The notes: generated by a model not told the origin, from the sequence alone. Positions 10,959 through 21,536 are shown, counted from the first letter of the stretch. The stretch: 64,000 bases of DNA from Candidatus Pantoea bituminis (GCF_018842675.1 NZ_JAGTWO010000004.1:1984001-2048000); one strand, 5' to 3'. Program-made: numbers and translations.

Positions 10959-12128
10959 ATGTTCCGCGCCACTTTTGGTTTTACGTTACCGATGGTCGTT
11001 TCAGGTTTTGTCGCCGTGCTGGTGGGATACAGCAGCACCGGCGCGATTATTTATCAGGTCGCGCAAGCGGCGGGTGCCAGCCCAATGCAGATTGGTGGTT
11101 GGCTTTCGATGATTGGCATCGCCATGGGTATCGCTTCTCTGGGCCTTTCCCTGCTTTACCGCATGCCGATTCTCGCGGCCTGGTCGACACCGGGTGCGGC
11201 GCTGCTCGCCAGCAGTTTTCACGGCATTTCCATTAACGACGCGGTGGGCGTTTTTGTCTTTGCCAACGTGCTGATTGTGCTGTGCGGCGTAACGGGATTG
11301 TTCGCCAGGCTGATGAACTACATTCCACAATCGCTGGCTTCCGCGATGCTGGCGGGCATTTTATTGCGCTTTGGCCTGCAAACATTCGCCGACTTGCAAA
11401 CTGATTTCACCCTGTGCGGCAGCATGTGCCTGGCCTGGTTACTGGCGCGCCGCTGGCTGGCGCGTTACGCCATTTTGGTTACGCTGATGGTGGGCGTTTC
11501 GGTCGCCATGGCCCAAGGCGCGATCCATTTTCCTTCGCATTCGCCTGGCTTTGTTTTGCCCGATGCGGTCATGCCGCACTTTACGTTGACCACGCTGATT
11601 GGCATAGGCCTGCCCTATTTTCTGGTCACGATGGCGTCGCAAAATGCGCCTGGCATCGCCACATTGCAGGCGCACGGCTATACCCCGCCGGTATCCGCGC
11701 TGATGAGCTGGACGGGATTGATCGCCTTAATCATGTCGCCATTTGGCGGGTTTTCGGTGTGCGTGGCAGCCATCACAGCGGCGATCTGCATGGGCGAAGA
11801 GGTTGACCCCAATCCACGTCGCCGCTGGTTAGCCTCAGCCATTGCCGGCCTGTTTTACCTGCTGGCGGGTTTTTCGGGTGCGTTGATTGGCGTGCTGTTC
11901 AGCGCATTGCCGGCGGTGCTGATTCAGGCGCTGGCGGGTCTGGCGCTGTTGGCAACGCTCGGCGGCAGCTTGCAGCGCGCGCTGGAGCACTCTAGCGAGC
12001 GTGATAGCGCGTTGATCACCTTTCTGATTACCGCATCGGGCGTGTCGCTACTGGGCATCGGTGCCGCTTTTTGGGGGCTGGTCGGCGGCGTAGCAGCGCA
12101 TCTGCTGTTGAGCAAAAAATCGGTTTGA
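10959..12128 (+). CDS. ydcO: BenE-family (benzoate/H+ symporter-type) inner-membrane transporter
   Basis: 389 residues from the ATG at 10959, preceded by AAAGGA at 8 nt; the frame is open 27 codons earlier but into the operator. Roughly 11-12 hydrophobic segments and conserved stretches such as AWSTPGAALL, GILLRFGL, LPYFLVTMASQNAPGIATLQAHGY and SPFGGFSVCVAAITAAICMG identify the BenE/YdcO family. Benzoate is the named substrate of some members, but no benzoate catabolic genes are nearby, so the substrate here is open. Divergent from the XRE-cupin regulator. Confidence 0.85.
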   Translation: MFRATFGFTLPMVVSGFVAVLVGYSSTGAIIYQVAQAAGASPMQIGGWLSMIGIAMGIASLGLSLLYRMPILAAWSTPGAALLASSFHGISINDAVGVFVFANVLIVLCGVTGLFARLMNYIPQSLASAMLAGILLRFGLQTFADLQTDFTLCGSMCLAWLLARRWLARYAILVTLMVGVSVAMAQGAIHFPSHSPGFVLPDAVMPHFTLTTLIGIGLPYFLVTMASQNAPGIATLQAHGYTPPVSALMSWTGLIALIMSPFGGFSVCVAAITAAICMGEEVDPNPRRRWLASAIAGLFYLLAGFSGALIGVLFSALPAVLIQALAGLALLATLGGSLQRALEHSSERDSALITFLITASGVSLLGIGAAFWGLVGGVAAHLLLSKKSV

Positions 12129-12289
12129 TCGTCCTGCGTGCTGCTGCTTTTTCCGGCAGCGCGTGAAAAAACCACGCATTTATCCCCTTTATCTGCCGTT
12201 TGATTTGCCATTGCCCCGCGTAAAATTACCGTAATCGCCGATAACTCGCGATTTTCTGCCTCAGACAACGACCGATAAGGGCCCAACAG

Positions 12290-13609
12290 GTGGCAAAAAC
12301 TTTTCTGCGCAGCGGTAATCTTGATGCGGTGCTGGCCTTAGGTGAAAACGGCCAGCCGGTCTACGCCTCTGCACTGCAAATTCGTGAAACCCTGCGCCTG
12401 CGCCGTCAAAGCGCGCTGGCAAACTGCCTTGCTATTCCCCAAGCCAACGAGCGCGGCGATCGCCTCGACTGGTATGCGCCCTTTTCCGGCAAGGTAAAAT
12501 CCTGGCTAGGTGCCAGCGATCACGAACGCCGCCAGGCGCTGCAGCAGCTTACTGCTTATCAGCAGGATATGAACGATCTCAGTTTACGCGCGCGCGCAGC
12601 GGAAAATCCTGCCATGCGCCTGTTTGGCGCGCTGTTGAGCAAGACCTTGCAGTTTCCCGATCAGCAATACGTTTATCTGGTGGATGGCAAACCGGTTATC
12701 ACCTTTTGGGGCTTCGTTGATGCTCAGGAACGCAGTCGCGATGACGCGCTGGCCTGTTTGCGTGAAAGTCTGGAAGTGACCTTACCGAAATTAGTGATCG
12801 ACCCGCAGCCCGAGCCAGTTGTCGCACCGGTTATCGAACCCATTGTTGAAAATATTGCGCCAGAACCGGTTGTCGAGTCGGTTGAACCTGAGCCAGTTAT
12901 GGCACCTGAGCCAGCACCAGCAGCACGCCGTGCCGGTTTCCGTGTCTGGTATTTGTTGCCGCCTGTCGCGATTGCCGCTGCGGTAGCCATGGCAGTGGTG
13001 CTGCACACTTCACAGCCTGATACGCCAGCGACGGCTGAGCGTAAACCCGCCGCGCCAGCCCAGCCCGTCACAGCAAGCGTGAGTAAACCGCCTGCGGTAC
13101 TGGTTTCTGCCGAAAAATTAGCGAATACGCTGCCGCAAACCCCAGCAAGCGTGGTTGCATCGGTTGCCGCCGAAAGCGCTGCGCCGTCTGCTACCCTTTC
13201 CAGTGTGGTGACGCCTGCGGTGCCAGCAAAACCGGACGATCTGGTGGTGACACCCGATGCAGTACGTGATGGTTTGGTGCGCGTGATTGATGGTCGCTGG
13301 CGCGTCAGTATTGAGCAGATCAAAACGCCGACCGGTAAGCAGCCCGAGATGCGCTTTCAGTTCAACAACGGCAAAGGCAGTGTGCAGATTGCGCAAGGCA
13401 ACACCCGCTGCAAAGCTGACGTCAGCGCCGCCATGACCAGCGCCGGTAATCTGGTGATTGAAAGTCGTTATACCGCAAAATGCAGCGATAACTCCCGCTA
13501 CCGCATGCCGCTTTTGGTGTGCCATGCCAACATTGGCGCGGCAGTTTGCGAAGCGCAATATGGCAATGACAACGTATTCCCAATGACGATTAAGCGTGAG
13601 AGTAAATAA
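12290..13609 (+). CDS. srfA: SrfA family protein, single-pass membrane component of srfABC
   Basis: 439 residues from a GTG at 12290 with AAGG upstream. The N-terminal cytoplasmic region (1-165) is followed by a Pro/Glu/Ala/Val-rich linker (about 165-210), one transmembrane helix (about 219-238, WYLLPPVAIAAAVAMAVV), a Pro/Ala/Ser-rich stretch (245-320) and a C-terminal domain with four cysteines (about 325-439). That layout predicts an inner-membrane protein with the C-terminal domain in the periplasm. It is the first gene of srfA-srfB-srfC; SrfABC are named from Salmonella as SsrB-regulated factors, but their biochemical role is not established. Confidence 0.82.
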   Translation: MAKTFLRSGNLDAVLALGENGQPVYASALQIRETLRLRRQSALANCLAIPQANERGDRLDWYAPFSGKVKSWLGASDHERRQALQQLTAYQQDMNDLSLRARAAENPAMRLFGALLSKTLQFPDQQYVYLVDGKPVITFWGFVDAQERSRDDALACLRESLEVTLPKLVIDPQPEPVVAPVIEPIVENIAPEPVVESVEPEPVMAPEPAPAARRAGFRVWYLLPPVAIAAAVAMAVVLHTSQPDTPATAERKPAAPAQPVTASVSKPPAVLVSAEKLANTLPQTPASVVASVAAESAAPSATLSSVVTPAVPAKPDDLVVTPDAVRDGLVRVIDGRWRVSIEQIKTPTGKQPEMRFQFNNGKGSVQIAQGNTRCKADVSAAMTSAGNLVIESRYTAKCSDNSRYRMPLLVCHANIGAAVCEAQYGNDNVFPMTIKRESK

Positions 13610-13611
13610 AC

Positions 13612-16573
13612 ATGTTGGCTCCCCTGATCGATGACAAACAAAAAATTACGCTGATTGAAGACAGCGGCGTGCAGTTTCTCGACTTCGGCTTGCAGTTTTC
13701 AGCCCCCAGGCGCGCCGCCAGTTTGTGCGCCAGACCGCTAATGGCCCGCTGCTGCGCCTGAACGTTGACGGGAATGGCGGTAAATTCTTGCTTTATCCTG
13801 AAGATGGCGGCGCACCGGAAGTGGTGCGTCCTGAATCTGACATTGCGCTGGCTGATTCGCTGTCGCTGCTCGCCGCCTGCTGGTTGCCGCTGCCGATGTT
13901 GCGCTGCGCCAGTGGACGCCGTTTTATTGGTGGACCCGAAAACTGGGCGCGCATGCGTCTGGTCGCGCTGGATAAACCGGATGCTGCAGGCAATACCCAT
14001 CGCGTTAGCCTGGCTTTTGACACCCGCTGCGTCGCCAATGACGAGGGTGGCGAGCAGTTGGGCCTCTCTCCCGCAGACGCACAAAACGGCGTGACCTTTG
14101 CGCTGGCCTGGCACAATTACGAGCTGGGTGAGTTTCTTGACAACACTTGGGTTGACGGTTGGCTGCGTGAAGCCTTTACCGATCGCGTGCAGGATCGTCG
14201 TGAACAAGCGATCAATCAGGCGCTGCGCGAATTTGAATATCAGGCGCACTACCTGAATTTGCTGGAGCTGCTCGGTGAGCAACTCACTCTCAGCGATATC
14301 CATATTCAGGCCGCTTCACTGCAAACGCCCGCTGTGAACGTCGATATCATTCTTGATGTCGGGAATTCGCATACCTGCGGCATTCTGGTTGAAGATCATC
14401 CCGAAGAAACTAACGGTTTAAAACAAACCTACGAACTGCAACTGCGCGATCTGTCTCAACCGCATCAGGTTTATAACGAGCTGTTCGACAGCCGCCTGGA
14501 GTTCGCCGAAGCGCGTTTCGGCAAGGCCAGTTTCTCGCTGGAAAGCGGGCGCGAATCTGCGTTTATGTGGCCGTCACTCACCCGTGTCGGTCGCGAAGCG
14601 AGCCGTCTTGCGCTGCAACGCGCCGGGCTGGAAGGCAGCACCGGTTTATCCAGTCCACGCCGCTATTTGTGGGATGAAGCACGCTATCAGCCAGGCTGGC
14701 GTTTCAACCAGCAAGGGTTGCAAGTGGAACCGCTGGCCTGCGCCGCCCCTTTCACTACGCTGGTTAATGATGAAGGCCAGCCGCTGCATGCGCTGCCGAT
14801 TGACGATCGCTTGCCAGTGTTCTCTGCCCATTACAGCCGCAGTTCGCTGATGACCTTTATGCTGTGCGAACTGTTAGCGCAAGCCATGATGCAAATGAAC
14901 AGCGCCGCACAGCGTCAACGCATGCCACAAAGCCACGCCCCGCGCCAGTTACGTCATGTGATTCTGACGCTGCCTTCGGCGATGCCAAAACCGGAGCGTG
15001 AAATTTTCCGTCGTCGTATGCAGGAAGCGATTGCGCTGGTGTGGAAAGCGGAAGGCTGGCACGACGCTGATGCTGACTTTACGCCAGAAAGCCAGGCACA
15101 AAGCCGCAAGCCGGTACCCGACGTGCAGATGGAGTGGGATGAAGCCACCTGCGGCCAGATGGTGTGGCTGTTTAATGAAACTCAGGTCAATTTTGCTGGT
15201 CGCGCCGAAGATTTCTTCAGCAGCATGGCGCGTCCCGATCGCCCGCGTGAAACCGATGAGCTGCCCGGCAAAAGCCTGCGCATCGCCTCCATCGATATTG
15301 GCGGCGGCACCACCGATTTAGCCATTACCCAATATCGCCTTGATGATGGTCAGGGCAACAACGTTAAGATCACGCCGCGTCTGCTGTTCCGCGAAGGATT
15401 TAAAGTGGCGGGCGACGATATTCTGCTGGATGTGATTCAGCTGTGGATCCTGCCTGCCCTGCAAAATGGCCTGCAAAAAGCGGGACTGACGCTGGCTGAG
15501 CCGCTGATCAACAAGCTGTTTGGTCATGACAGCCGCATGGATGGGCAAGCTACGCTGCGCCAACAGGCCACGCTGCAACTGTTTATTCCTCTGGCGCAGG
15601 CCGTGTTAGAGCGTTACGAAAACTGGGATCCGCTGGAAAGTCACGCTGAGATTAATGCGCTGTTTGGCGAGCTGGTTGAACAGCGTCCGAGCGATGCCGT
15701 TCTCTCGTTTGTGAACGGTGAAATTCAGCGTGAACTGGGTGGCAACAGCCGCTTTGACCTGCTTGATGTGCCGCTGGTGGTGAGCATGGCGCAGCTGCAC
15801 GCCGAGTTTATGCAACACCGCATGGCGATTATTCCTGCGCTGCGTTCAATGTGTGAAGTGGTGTCGCTGTACCAATGCGATGTGTTGCTGCTAACCGGTC
15901 GGCCGTCGCGTTTCCCGGGTATTCAGGCGCTGGTACGCCACTTACAGCCGCTGCCGGGCAGCCGTATTTTGTCGCTGGAAGGCTATCACACCAGCGACTG
16001 GTATCCGTTTAACAAACTGGGCCGCATCGATAACCCAAAATCCACCGCCGCCGTGGGTGCCATGCTCTGCTTGCTGGCGCTGGATCTGCGTCTTAGCAGC
16101 TTCTGGTTCCGCGCGGGCGATTTCGAACCTTACTCCACCATTCGTTATCTGGGCATGCTGGATGAAAACCAGGCGCTGACCGATGAGAATCTTTGCTATA
16201 GCGAGATCGATCTCGATGACAGTAGTTTCGCGCTGGACCGTAAAGCAGCTTCCGCATTCGCGGTAACGTCTGCCTTGGCTTCCGTCAGCTGGATAACGAT
16301 CGCTGGCCTGCTTCGCCGCTGTATAGCCTGACGCTGAATGATGCCGCGCTGGCGCGTAAAGTCGCTGGTGAAAGCGTATTGCGCGTGAAGTTAGCGGTTA
16401 AGCCTGGCCCGGATGCGCAAGGCCCGGAAAATCTGGTGCTGAGCGATGCGCGTCTTGACGACGGCACGCGGGTGCCGCTCGATCAGTTGAGCCTCAAACT
16501 GAATACGCTTTCAGCGACCGGCAACGCTAATGCGCAATACTGGATCGACAGCGGGAGCGTGTGTAAACGATGA
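13612..16573 (+). CDS. srfB: SrfB, actin/Hsp70-like ATPase-fold protein (two apparent frameshifts)
   Basis: Restored length about 987 residues, typical of SrfB. The start is the ATG 3 bp after srfA. Two nucleotide-binding signatures of the actin/Hsp70 fold are seen: phosphate-1 DVGNSHTCG near residue 249 and phosphate-2 DIGGGTTD near residue 562, so it probably binds ATP. Frame breaks: one T missing at 13696-13699 (expected QFFSPQARRQF) and one T missing at 16250-16251 (expected KAAFRIRGNVCLGFRQLD). The end overlaps srfC as ATGA. The cytoplasmic ATPase is probably partner to SrfA and SrfC. Confidence 0.84.
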
Positions 16574-18944
16574 AATCTTTAAAAACGCGCCAGCCGCAGA
16601 CGCTGGCAAAACGTCTTAGCCTGTTGCAGGACGCCCTGAATGCCAGCCTTGACTGGATTGATACTACCCGTGCGCAGTCGCCGCGTCTGGCGCTGGAAGC
16701 GGAAACGCTGACGCTACAGCTGCGACAGGCGCGCGTGCAAACCCATGCATTGGCCCAACAGGTTGCGCGTCCAGTAACGCTGGCGCTGTTTGGTCAATCT
16801 CAGGCGGGTAAAGCCTGGCTGTTGAGCGAGATGGTCGCCGATGCCCAAGGCCAATTGGTGACGCGTCTGAGCGACAAATCGCTGAACTACTTTCAACACA
16901 TCAATCCCGATAACCTTGATTATGCGACCGCCACGCGTTTCAGCCACCAGCGCGAACCGCTGTCGGGTGAATGGCCAGTGGAATTAACGCTGCTGAGCGA
17001 AGCGGAAATTTTACGTCTGGCGATTGCCTGCGGTGGCGGCGTAACGCAACCTAATATTGCGCAGATTGACAGCGTGATGCAGCGCCTGCAGCGGCATCGC
17101 CTGACCACGCCGCTGGCTGGGCTGGAAAGTGATGCGCTAGTGACATTGTGGTCATGGTGTCGCCGCCATCATTTTTATGATGCCTTGCTGGATCGTCATT
17201 TCTGGCCGCAGGCGGTAGAACTGGCGCCGTGGCTCAGCGTGGATGACCGCGTACAGCTCTTTTCTTTGCTGTGGCCGGCTGAACCGCAACTGAATGAGTG
17301 GCTACGCGGCCTGCTGCATTTGCGTCATCAACTGCGCAACAGCAGTCGCGTGCTGGCCCCGCTGAGCCTGCTGACGGACGAGGCTTCATTGCCAGCCGAA
17401 CAGTTGATCGTCCCGGCCAGCGAGCAGGATCAGCAACGACTCATTGATGTTTGCCCATTAAATGGCAATCGCATCGGCAAACCGCAAAGCGTACCGCTGG
17501 GTCAACTGGCGCTGCTGACGCTGGAAGTGCTGATTCCGCTGAGTTCTACGCCGCGTACCGCGCTCTACGACGATGCCGATATGCTGGAGTTGCCTGCGCC
17601 AGGCGTGCCGGCTGACCGCGCTTCGGCGGAAGAGCTTCAGCGTTTACAGCAGCAAGATCCGCTGCGGGCGCGCCTGCTGGAACAGAAACGCGCCCTGCTG
17701 CCCGGCTTTTACGCCACGCGTCAGAGTATTGATCTGTTACTGGTCTGCACTGCGGCCAGCCAGCGTCAGGATGCGGATATCGCCAGCAAGGCGCTACGCG
17801 AATGGCAGCGTCATCAGCCGGTGAATGAAAGTGGCGAAAAGCCGCGTCTGATTTGGGCCATCACGCCTTATGACGCGCGCCATCAACAGATGAATGTAGA
17901 TGAAGCGGTTCAGCGACAGATTGGTCAGCCGGGACAACGCTGGGGATCGATGCTGGCGCTGGATCGCGCAGGTGTTGATCGCATGGCGGCCTGGTTGCAA
18001 GAAGAAATGCAGCCGGAAGCGCGCCGTGAGTTGCTGGTGACGCAGCTGGCGCAGATTCAACACACCGTGGTTGAGCGTCGTTTACAACCCTGGACCGAGG
18101 CAGAAGCCAGCCCAGAACAGGCAGCGCGTAAACAGAATATCGCCGATATTTTGTTGAAATGTTTGCAGCACCGCACCGGTTTGCACGGTGAATTGCTGGA
18201 GCGCTTGCAGCCGCCGCGTGAAGCGTTGCGTCAATTGTGGCTTAATCAATCTGCTGCGCCTAACGCCACCAGCCTGACGCCGCTCAATGCGGCTGAAAAT
18301 CAGTTTGGTATTGGCTTTGAGTTTGATCTGTTCAGCAATGCAGAAGTCGAGCAGGCCCCCGTGCAGCAGAGCAAAGCCAGCCAAAATACCCAGCAGTTTC
18401 CGCATCAGGTGTTCAGTTTATGGCTCGATCATTTACGTCAACTGCCGGAAAATCGCAGCCTGCTGGCGTTACTGAATATCGATAAAGCCACCATGGAATG
18501 GCTGGTAGAAGAGTTGATCACCGCGAGTTTCCGCGCTGAGATGACGCAGAAATTGCAGCAGGCGCTGCATGAATCCGATGCGCATACCGTGACGCATGAG
18601 TCGCGTGCCGATCGTCAAGTGACGCGCGCAATGACAGTGTTAGGGGATTTTGTAGCCTGGCTCGGTTTTTGCAGCGACCCGAATCGGAGCGTCCAGCGAG
18701 TCGCGTGAATCGGGGGCAATCGATCTTCTCTCGCCCGCCTGCGCCCAGCGTGAGCTTCGGTGCCGGACAGCGTTTAACCCGTCTTTCGGTCGCGCCCGCC
18801 AATCATACCGCTTACTACATTTATGATTGGTTAGTGGGACTCAATACGGTGATCATTGAGAACAACGGTTATACCGGCGGCGGTGATTTACCCGTTGCCG
18901 CACGTGACGCGTTGATTGCATTGCTGAAACCGCTGCGCGCTTAA
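16570..18944 (+). CDS. srfC: SrfC, putative virulence factor with degenerate P-loop (apparent frameshift at 18666)
   Basis: Restored length 791 residues. After a helical N-terminus there is a Walker-A-like GQSQAGKA (75-82) in the setting VTLALFGQSQAGKAWLLSEM; the usual Ser/Thr after Lys is Ala, so nucleotide hydrolysis is doubtful. The rest is mostly helical with long polar stretches. The frame is lost where TTTTT (18666-18670) should be six T; the other frame then gives the C-terminus PASRVNRGQSIF to LLKPLRA. Translationally coupled to srfB (ATGA). Its stop codon overlaps the convergent barstar stop. Confidence 0.82.
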
Positions 18945-19209
18945 TTGACGATCAGGCGCAGCTCGCCTTCCAGCGACTGCGCCGCCTCTTCCAGCAGCGC
19001 CAACACCGGCGCGAACGTATCATGGTGATGACGCTTATCGACATGGCGTAAATGAATCTCTGCTGGCAACGCCATCCGCCCGTCAACCAATCCCACAACG
19101 CATCCAGATTATTGCCAAACGGAAACGGGCAATGGCTTTGCTGCGCCAGCTGATCATAAAACGCATCACGATCCGCCAACTGACGAAAATCAAAGCTCAG
19201 AATCAGCAT
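18941..19209 (-). CDS. Barstar-family ribonuclease inhibitor (apparent frameshift at 19076)
   Basis: The N-terminal half reads MLILSFDFRQLADRDAFYDQLAQ, then CPFPFGNNLDALWDWLTGG, the barstar fold with its conserved NLDALWD. The frame breaks where GGATGG should be GGGATGG (CC at 19076-19077); the other frame continues ALPAEIHLRHVDKRHH to GELRLIVN and the TAA at 18941. The restored protein is 89 residues, the length of Bacillus barstar. The start lies 2 bp after the stop of the barnase-like gene, so the RNase and its inhibitor are one operon. It should act in the cytosol, protecting the cell from its own RNase before export. Confidence 0.88.
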
Positions 19210-19211
19210 GA

Positions 19212-19646
19212 TTATGGCACCTGTTTGAAGCTGCGATAGTGATCGGTTGAGAGATAAACTAACCCATCTGAAGAGTAGACCAGGCGATCCGCTTCGCGGT
19301 GCCCACAGCGATAATTCACATCCGCTTCATACCACTGGCGGTTCTGCCGTTGCGGCAGGCGCTTTTCACGGTTCGAGAATCGGTCGCCACCAATCGCTTT
19401 CCCCGGCAAAACATTGCACAGATCGCCTTTGCTGGGATTCCAGCCGCGACGTCGCGCTTCACTTTTGGTCAGATAATAGTCAGGTAATTGCTGGTTTTGC
19501 AGGATATAACGGGCAACGGTGCGCACATCAGTGAGCGCAGTGATATCACTGGCAGCAGGTGCAGAAGAAGAGGGTAAATAAGGTTTGAGGCCAACCCAGC
19601 AGGCGGCAAGGACAAAGAAAAGTCCAATCCAGAGTTTTTTCGACAT
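19212..19646 (-). CDS. Barnase-type secreted ribonuclease with lipobox-like N-terminus
   Basis: 144 residues. The C-terminal 85 align with barnase throughout (YLTKSEARRRGW, SKGDLCNVLPGKAIGGDRFSNRE, WYEADVNY, DRLVYSSDGLVYLSTDHYRSF). Catalytic equivalents are all present: Glu107, Arg117, Arg121 and His136. The N-terminus MSKKLWIGLFFVLAAC has a short hydrophobic core ending in LAAC (13-16), which fits a lipobox and otherwise a signal anchor. A linker rich in Pro and Ser follows. It should be an exported guanyl-preferring endoribonuclease, neutralised inside the cell by the adjacent barstar. Confidence 0.9.
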   Translation of the reverse strand: MSKKLWIGLFFVLAACWVGLKPYLPSSSAPAASDITALTDVRTVARYILQNQQLPDYYLTKSEARRRGWNPSKGDLCNVLPGKAIGGDRFSNREKRLPQRQNRQWYEADVNYRCGHREADRLVYSSDGLVYLSTDHYRSFKQVP

Positions 19647-19731
19647 AATGGCATCCGTGACAGCAGGATGCGGATCATAACAGTTTTAACGGCCAGAAAC
19701 AGCGCGGGCCAGACAAGCTGGCCCCAGCGGC

Positions 19732-20073
19732 TTAGGCAGCGTGCGAATGCGCGCTATCACGTCGCCATGCTCCCGGTGCAACACCGTATTGACGTTTAAA
19801 ACTGCGATTAAATGACTGCTGCGAATCGAAACCTAAAGAAATTGCGACGTTGAGAATCGGTTCGTTGGTGCTGGTCAGGCGATCTGCCGACTTCTTGAGT
19901 TTTTTCACCCGGATATATTCGCCCAGCGGATAACCGGTGTGCTCTTTAAACATACGTTGCAGGTGCCACTTGGAATAACCTGCGCGCTCAGAAACCGTGT
20001 CTAAATCCAGACGTGCTTCAATGTTGTTATCAATCCAGTCGATTAGATCGTGAATAAAGGCATCGCTCATCAT
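19732..20073 (-). CDS. rarA: MarA/RamA-like AraC activator, RarA position
   Basis: 113 residues from the ATG pair at 20070-20073, chosen because GGGAGAA lies just upstream; the frame is open 14 codons further. It is a stand-alone double helix-turn-helix (DLIDWIDNNIEARLDLDTVSERAGYSKWHLQRMFKEHTGYPLGEYIRVKKL; ILNVAISLGFDSQQSFNRSFKRQYGVAPG-type), without a ligand domain, as in MarA, SoxS, RamA and RarA. Its position divergent from oqxAB, with an Rrf2 regulator after oqxB, matches the rarA-oqxABR locus of Klebsiella, so the symbol is given on context. RarA activates oqxAB and contributes to multidrug tolerance. Confidence 0.78.
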   Translation of the reverse strand: MMSDAFIHDLIDWIDNNIEARLDLDTVSERAGYSKWHLQRMFKEHTGYPLGEYIRVKKLKKSADRLTSTNEPILNVAISLGFDSQQSFNRSFKRQYGVAPGAWRRDSAHSHAA

Positions 20074-20375
20074 TCTATGTTCTCCCGTCGCGTTGACGAA
20101 TGGTATCAGTATCAATTGCAGTTACACTTAAAGGGTGACTGACTATGCCAGTTAATGCAAGTTTTATTAGTACATTAAATGCCGCACAGCTTATAGGGTT
20201 TTTCTAACGCGATTCACGCCTCAACAGGGCGCCTACCAAACCGCACATAAAGTGTATCAGATATTCTTGCAGTTGCGAGTTGCACAAGCCTACACTCCTC
20301 GTAATTAATTGCAATCGTCAAAGTTGCAAATATTGGCCTGCGGGCCGTTTTTTCCTTTTAGGCGGAATAACAATA
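20074..20375. promoter_or_regulatory. rarA-oqxA divergent control region
   Basis: This 302-bp stretch has no gene. It is AT-rich and holds several near-repeats around GTTGCA/TTGCAA (about 20270-20285 and 20309-20331, where ATTGCAA and TTGCAAA flank 9 bp). Such sites are candidates for binding by RarA or the Rrf2 regulator, but no site matches a mar box well enough to call. Confidence 0.4.
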
Positions 20376-21536
20376 ATGAACAGACAAACGAAGTGGGTTC
20401 GTCAGGGTTCTACCCTTCTGGGGATGGTGCTGCTCATCAGCCAATTGAGCGGCTGCGATAACGGTGTGGCGCAAAACGCCCCGCCACCACCGCCACAAGT
20501 CAGTGCAGCAGACGTGCTGATCAAACCGGTTAGCCAATGGGATAGCTTCACGGGGCGCGTTGAAGCGGTGCAGAGCGTGCAGCTGCGTCCGCGCGTCTCT
20601 GGTTATATCAATGAAGTGAATTACCGCGAAGGCGATGAAGTGAAAAAAGGCCAGGTACTTTTCACGATCGACGATCGCAGTTATCGCGCCGCGCTGGAGC
20701 AGGCAAAAGCGGAACTGGCACGCTCGCGCAGTCAGGCCAGTTTGGCACGCAGCGAATCTGCGCGTACGGAGAAACTGATCGGAACGCAGGCGATTTCTCG
20801 CGAAGCGTGGGAACAGCGTCGTTCGGCCTCCAGCCAGGCGCAGGCTGATGTGTTAGCGGCTGAAGCCGCAGTGGATATGGCGCAGCTGAATCTCGACTTC
20901 ACGCGCGTGACCGCGCCGATTGATGGCCGCGCCAGCCGCGCGATGATCACCTCCGGCAATTTAGTCAGCGCAGGCGACAGCGCCAGCGTGCTCACCACAT
21001 TAGTTTCGCAAGAGAAAATGTACGTCTATTTCGAAGTCGATGAAGCGACCTTCCTGCATTATCAAGCGATGACGCGCCAGGGCCAACAGCGTAACGCGCT
21101 GCCGGTTGAGATCGGATTGGTGGACGAGCAAGGTTATCCGCATCAGGGCAAGATCGATTTCCTCGACAATCAATTAACCGCCAGCACCGGCACCATTCGT
21201 ATGCGCGCCCTGCTCGACAACCCCCAGCGCCAGCTCACGCCAGGCCTTTATGCGCGCGTCCGTTTACCCGGCAGCGCGCAGTTTGATGCCCTTTTGATTG
21301 ACGATAAAGCGGTATTAACCGATCAAGATCGCAAGTACGTTTACGTCGTTGATGGTCAGGGCAAAGCGCAACGTCGTGATATTCAAGCCGGCGCGATGGT
21401 TGACGGCTTACGTATTGTTAAGACGGGACTGCAATCGGGCGATCGGGTGATCGTTGATGGTCTGCAAAAAGTGTTTATGCCTGGCATGGCGGTGACTGCA
21501 CAGCAAGTCGCCATGCGTGCGACAGCCGCTCACTAA
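20376..21536 (+). CDS. oqxA: OqxA, periplasmic adaptor of RND multidrug efflux pump
   Basis: 386 residues. The ATG at 20376 with GGCGGA upstream is preferred to in-frame positions further left. The N-terminus ends in a lipobox LSGC followed by Asp, a signal for an inner-membrane lipoprotein, as usual for these adaptors. Lipoyl/barrel motifs SVQLRPRVSGYINEV, REGDEVKKGQVLFTIDDRSYRAALEQA, LDFTRVTAPIDGRASRA and LLDNPQRQLTPGLYARVRLPG closely match Klebsiella OqxA as recalled. It links OqxB to an outer-membrane TolC-type channel. Operon with oqxB, 12 bp apart. Confidence 0.9.
   Translation: MNRQTKWVRQGSTLLGMVLLISQLSGCDNGVAQNAPPPPPQVSAADVLIKPVSQWDSFTGRVEAVQSVQLRPRVSGYINEVNYREGDEVKKGQVLFTIDDRSYRAALEQAKAELARSRSQASLARSESARTEKLIGTQAISREAWEQRRSASSQAQADVLAAEAAVDMAQLNLDFTRVTAPIDGRASRAMITSGNLVSAGDSASVLTTLVSQEKMYVYFEVDEATFLHYQAMTRQGQQRNALPVEIGLVDEQGYPHQGKIDFLDNQLTASTGTIRMRALLDNPQRQLTPGLYARVRLPGSAQFDALLIDDKAVLTDQDRKYVYVVDGQGKAQRRDIQAGAMVDGLRIVKTGLQSGDRVIVDGLQKVFMPGMAVTAQQVAMRATAAH

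Noticed and set aside
13590..14303. 237-codon minus-strand frame over srfB
   Set aside because: Antisense to a conserved gene with better motif support; no recognisable domain.
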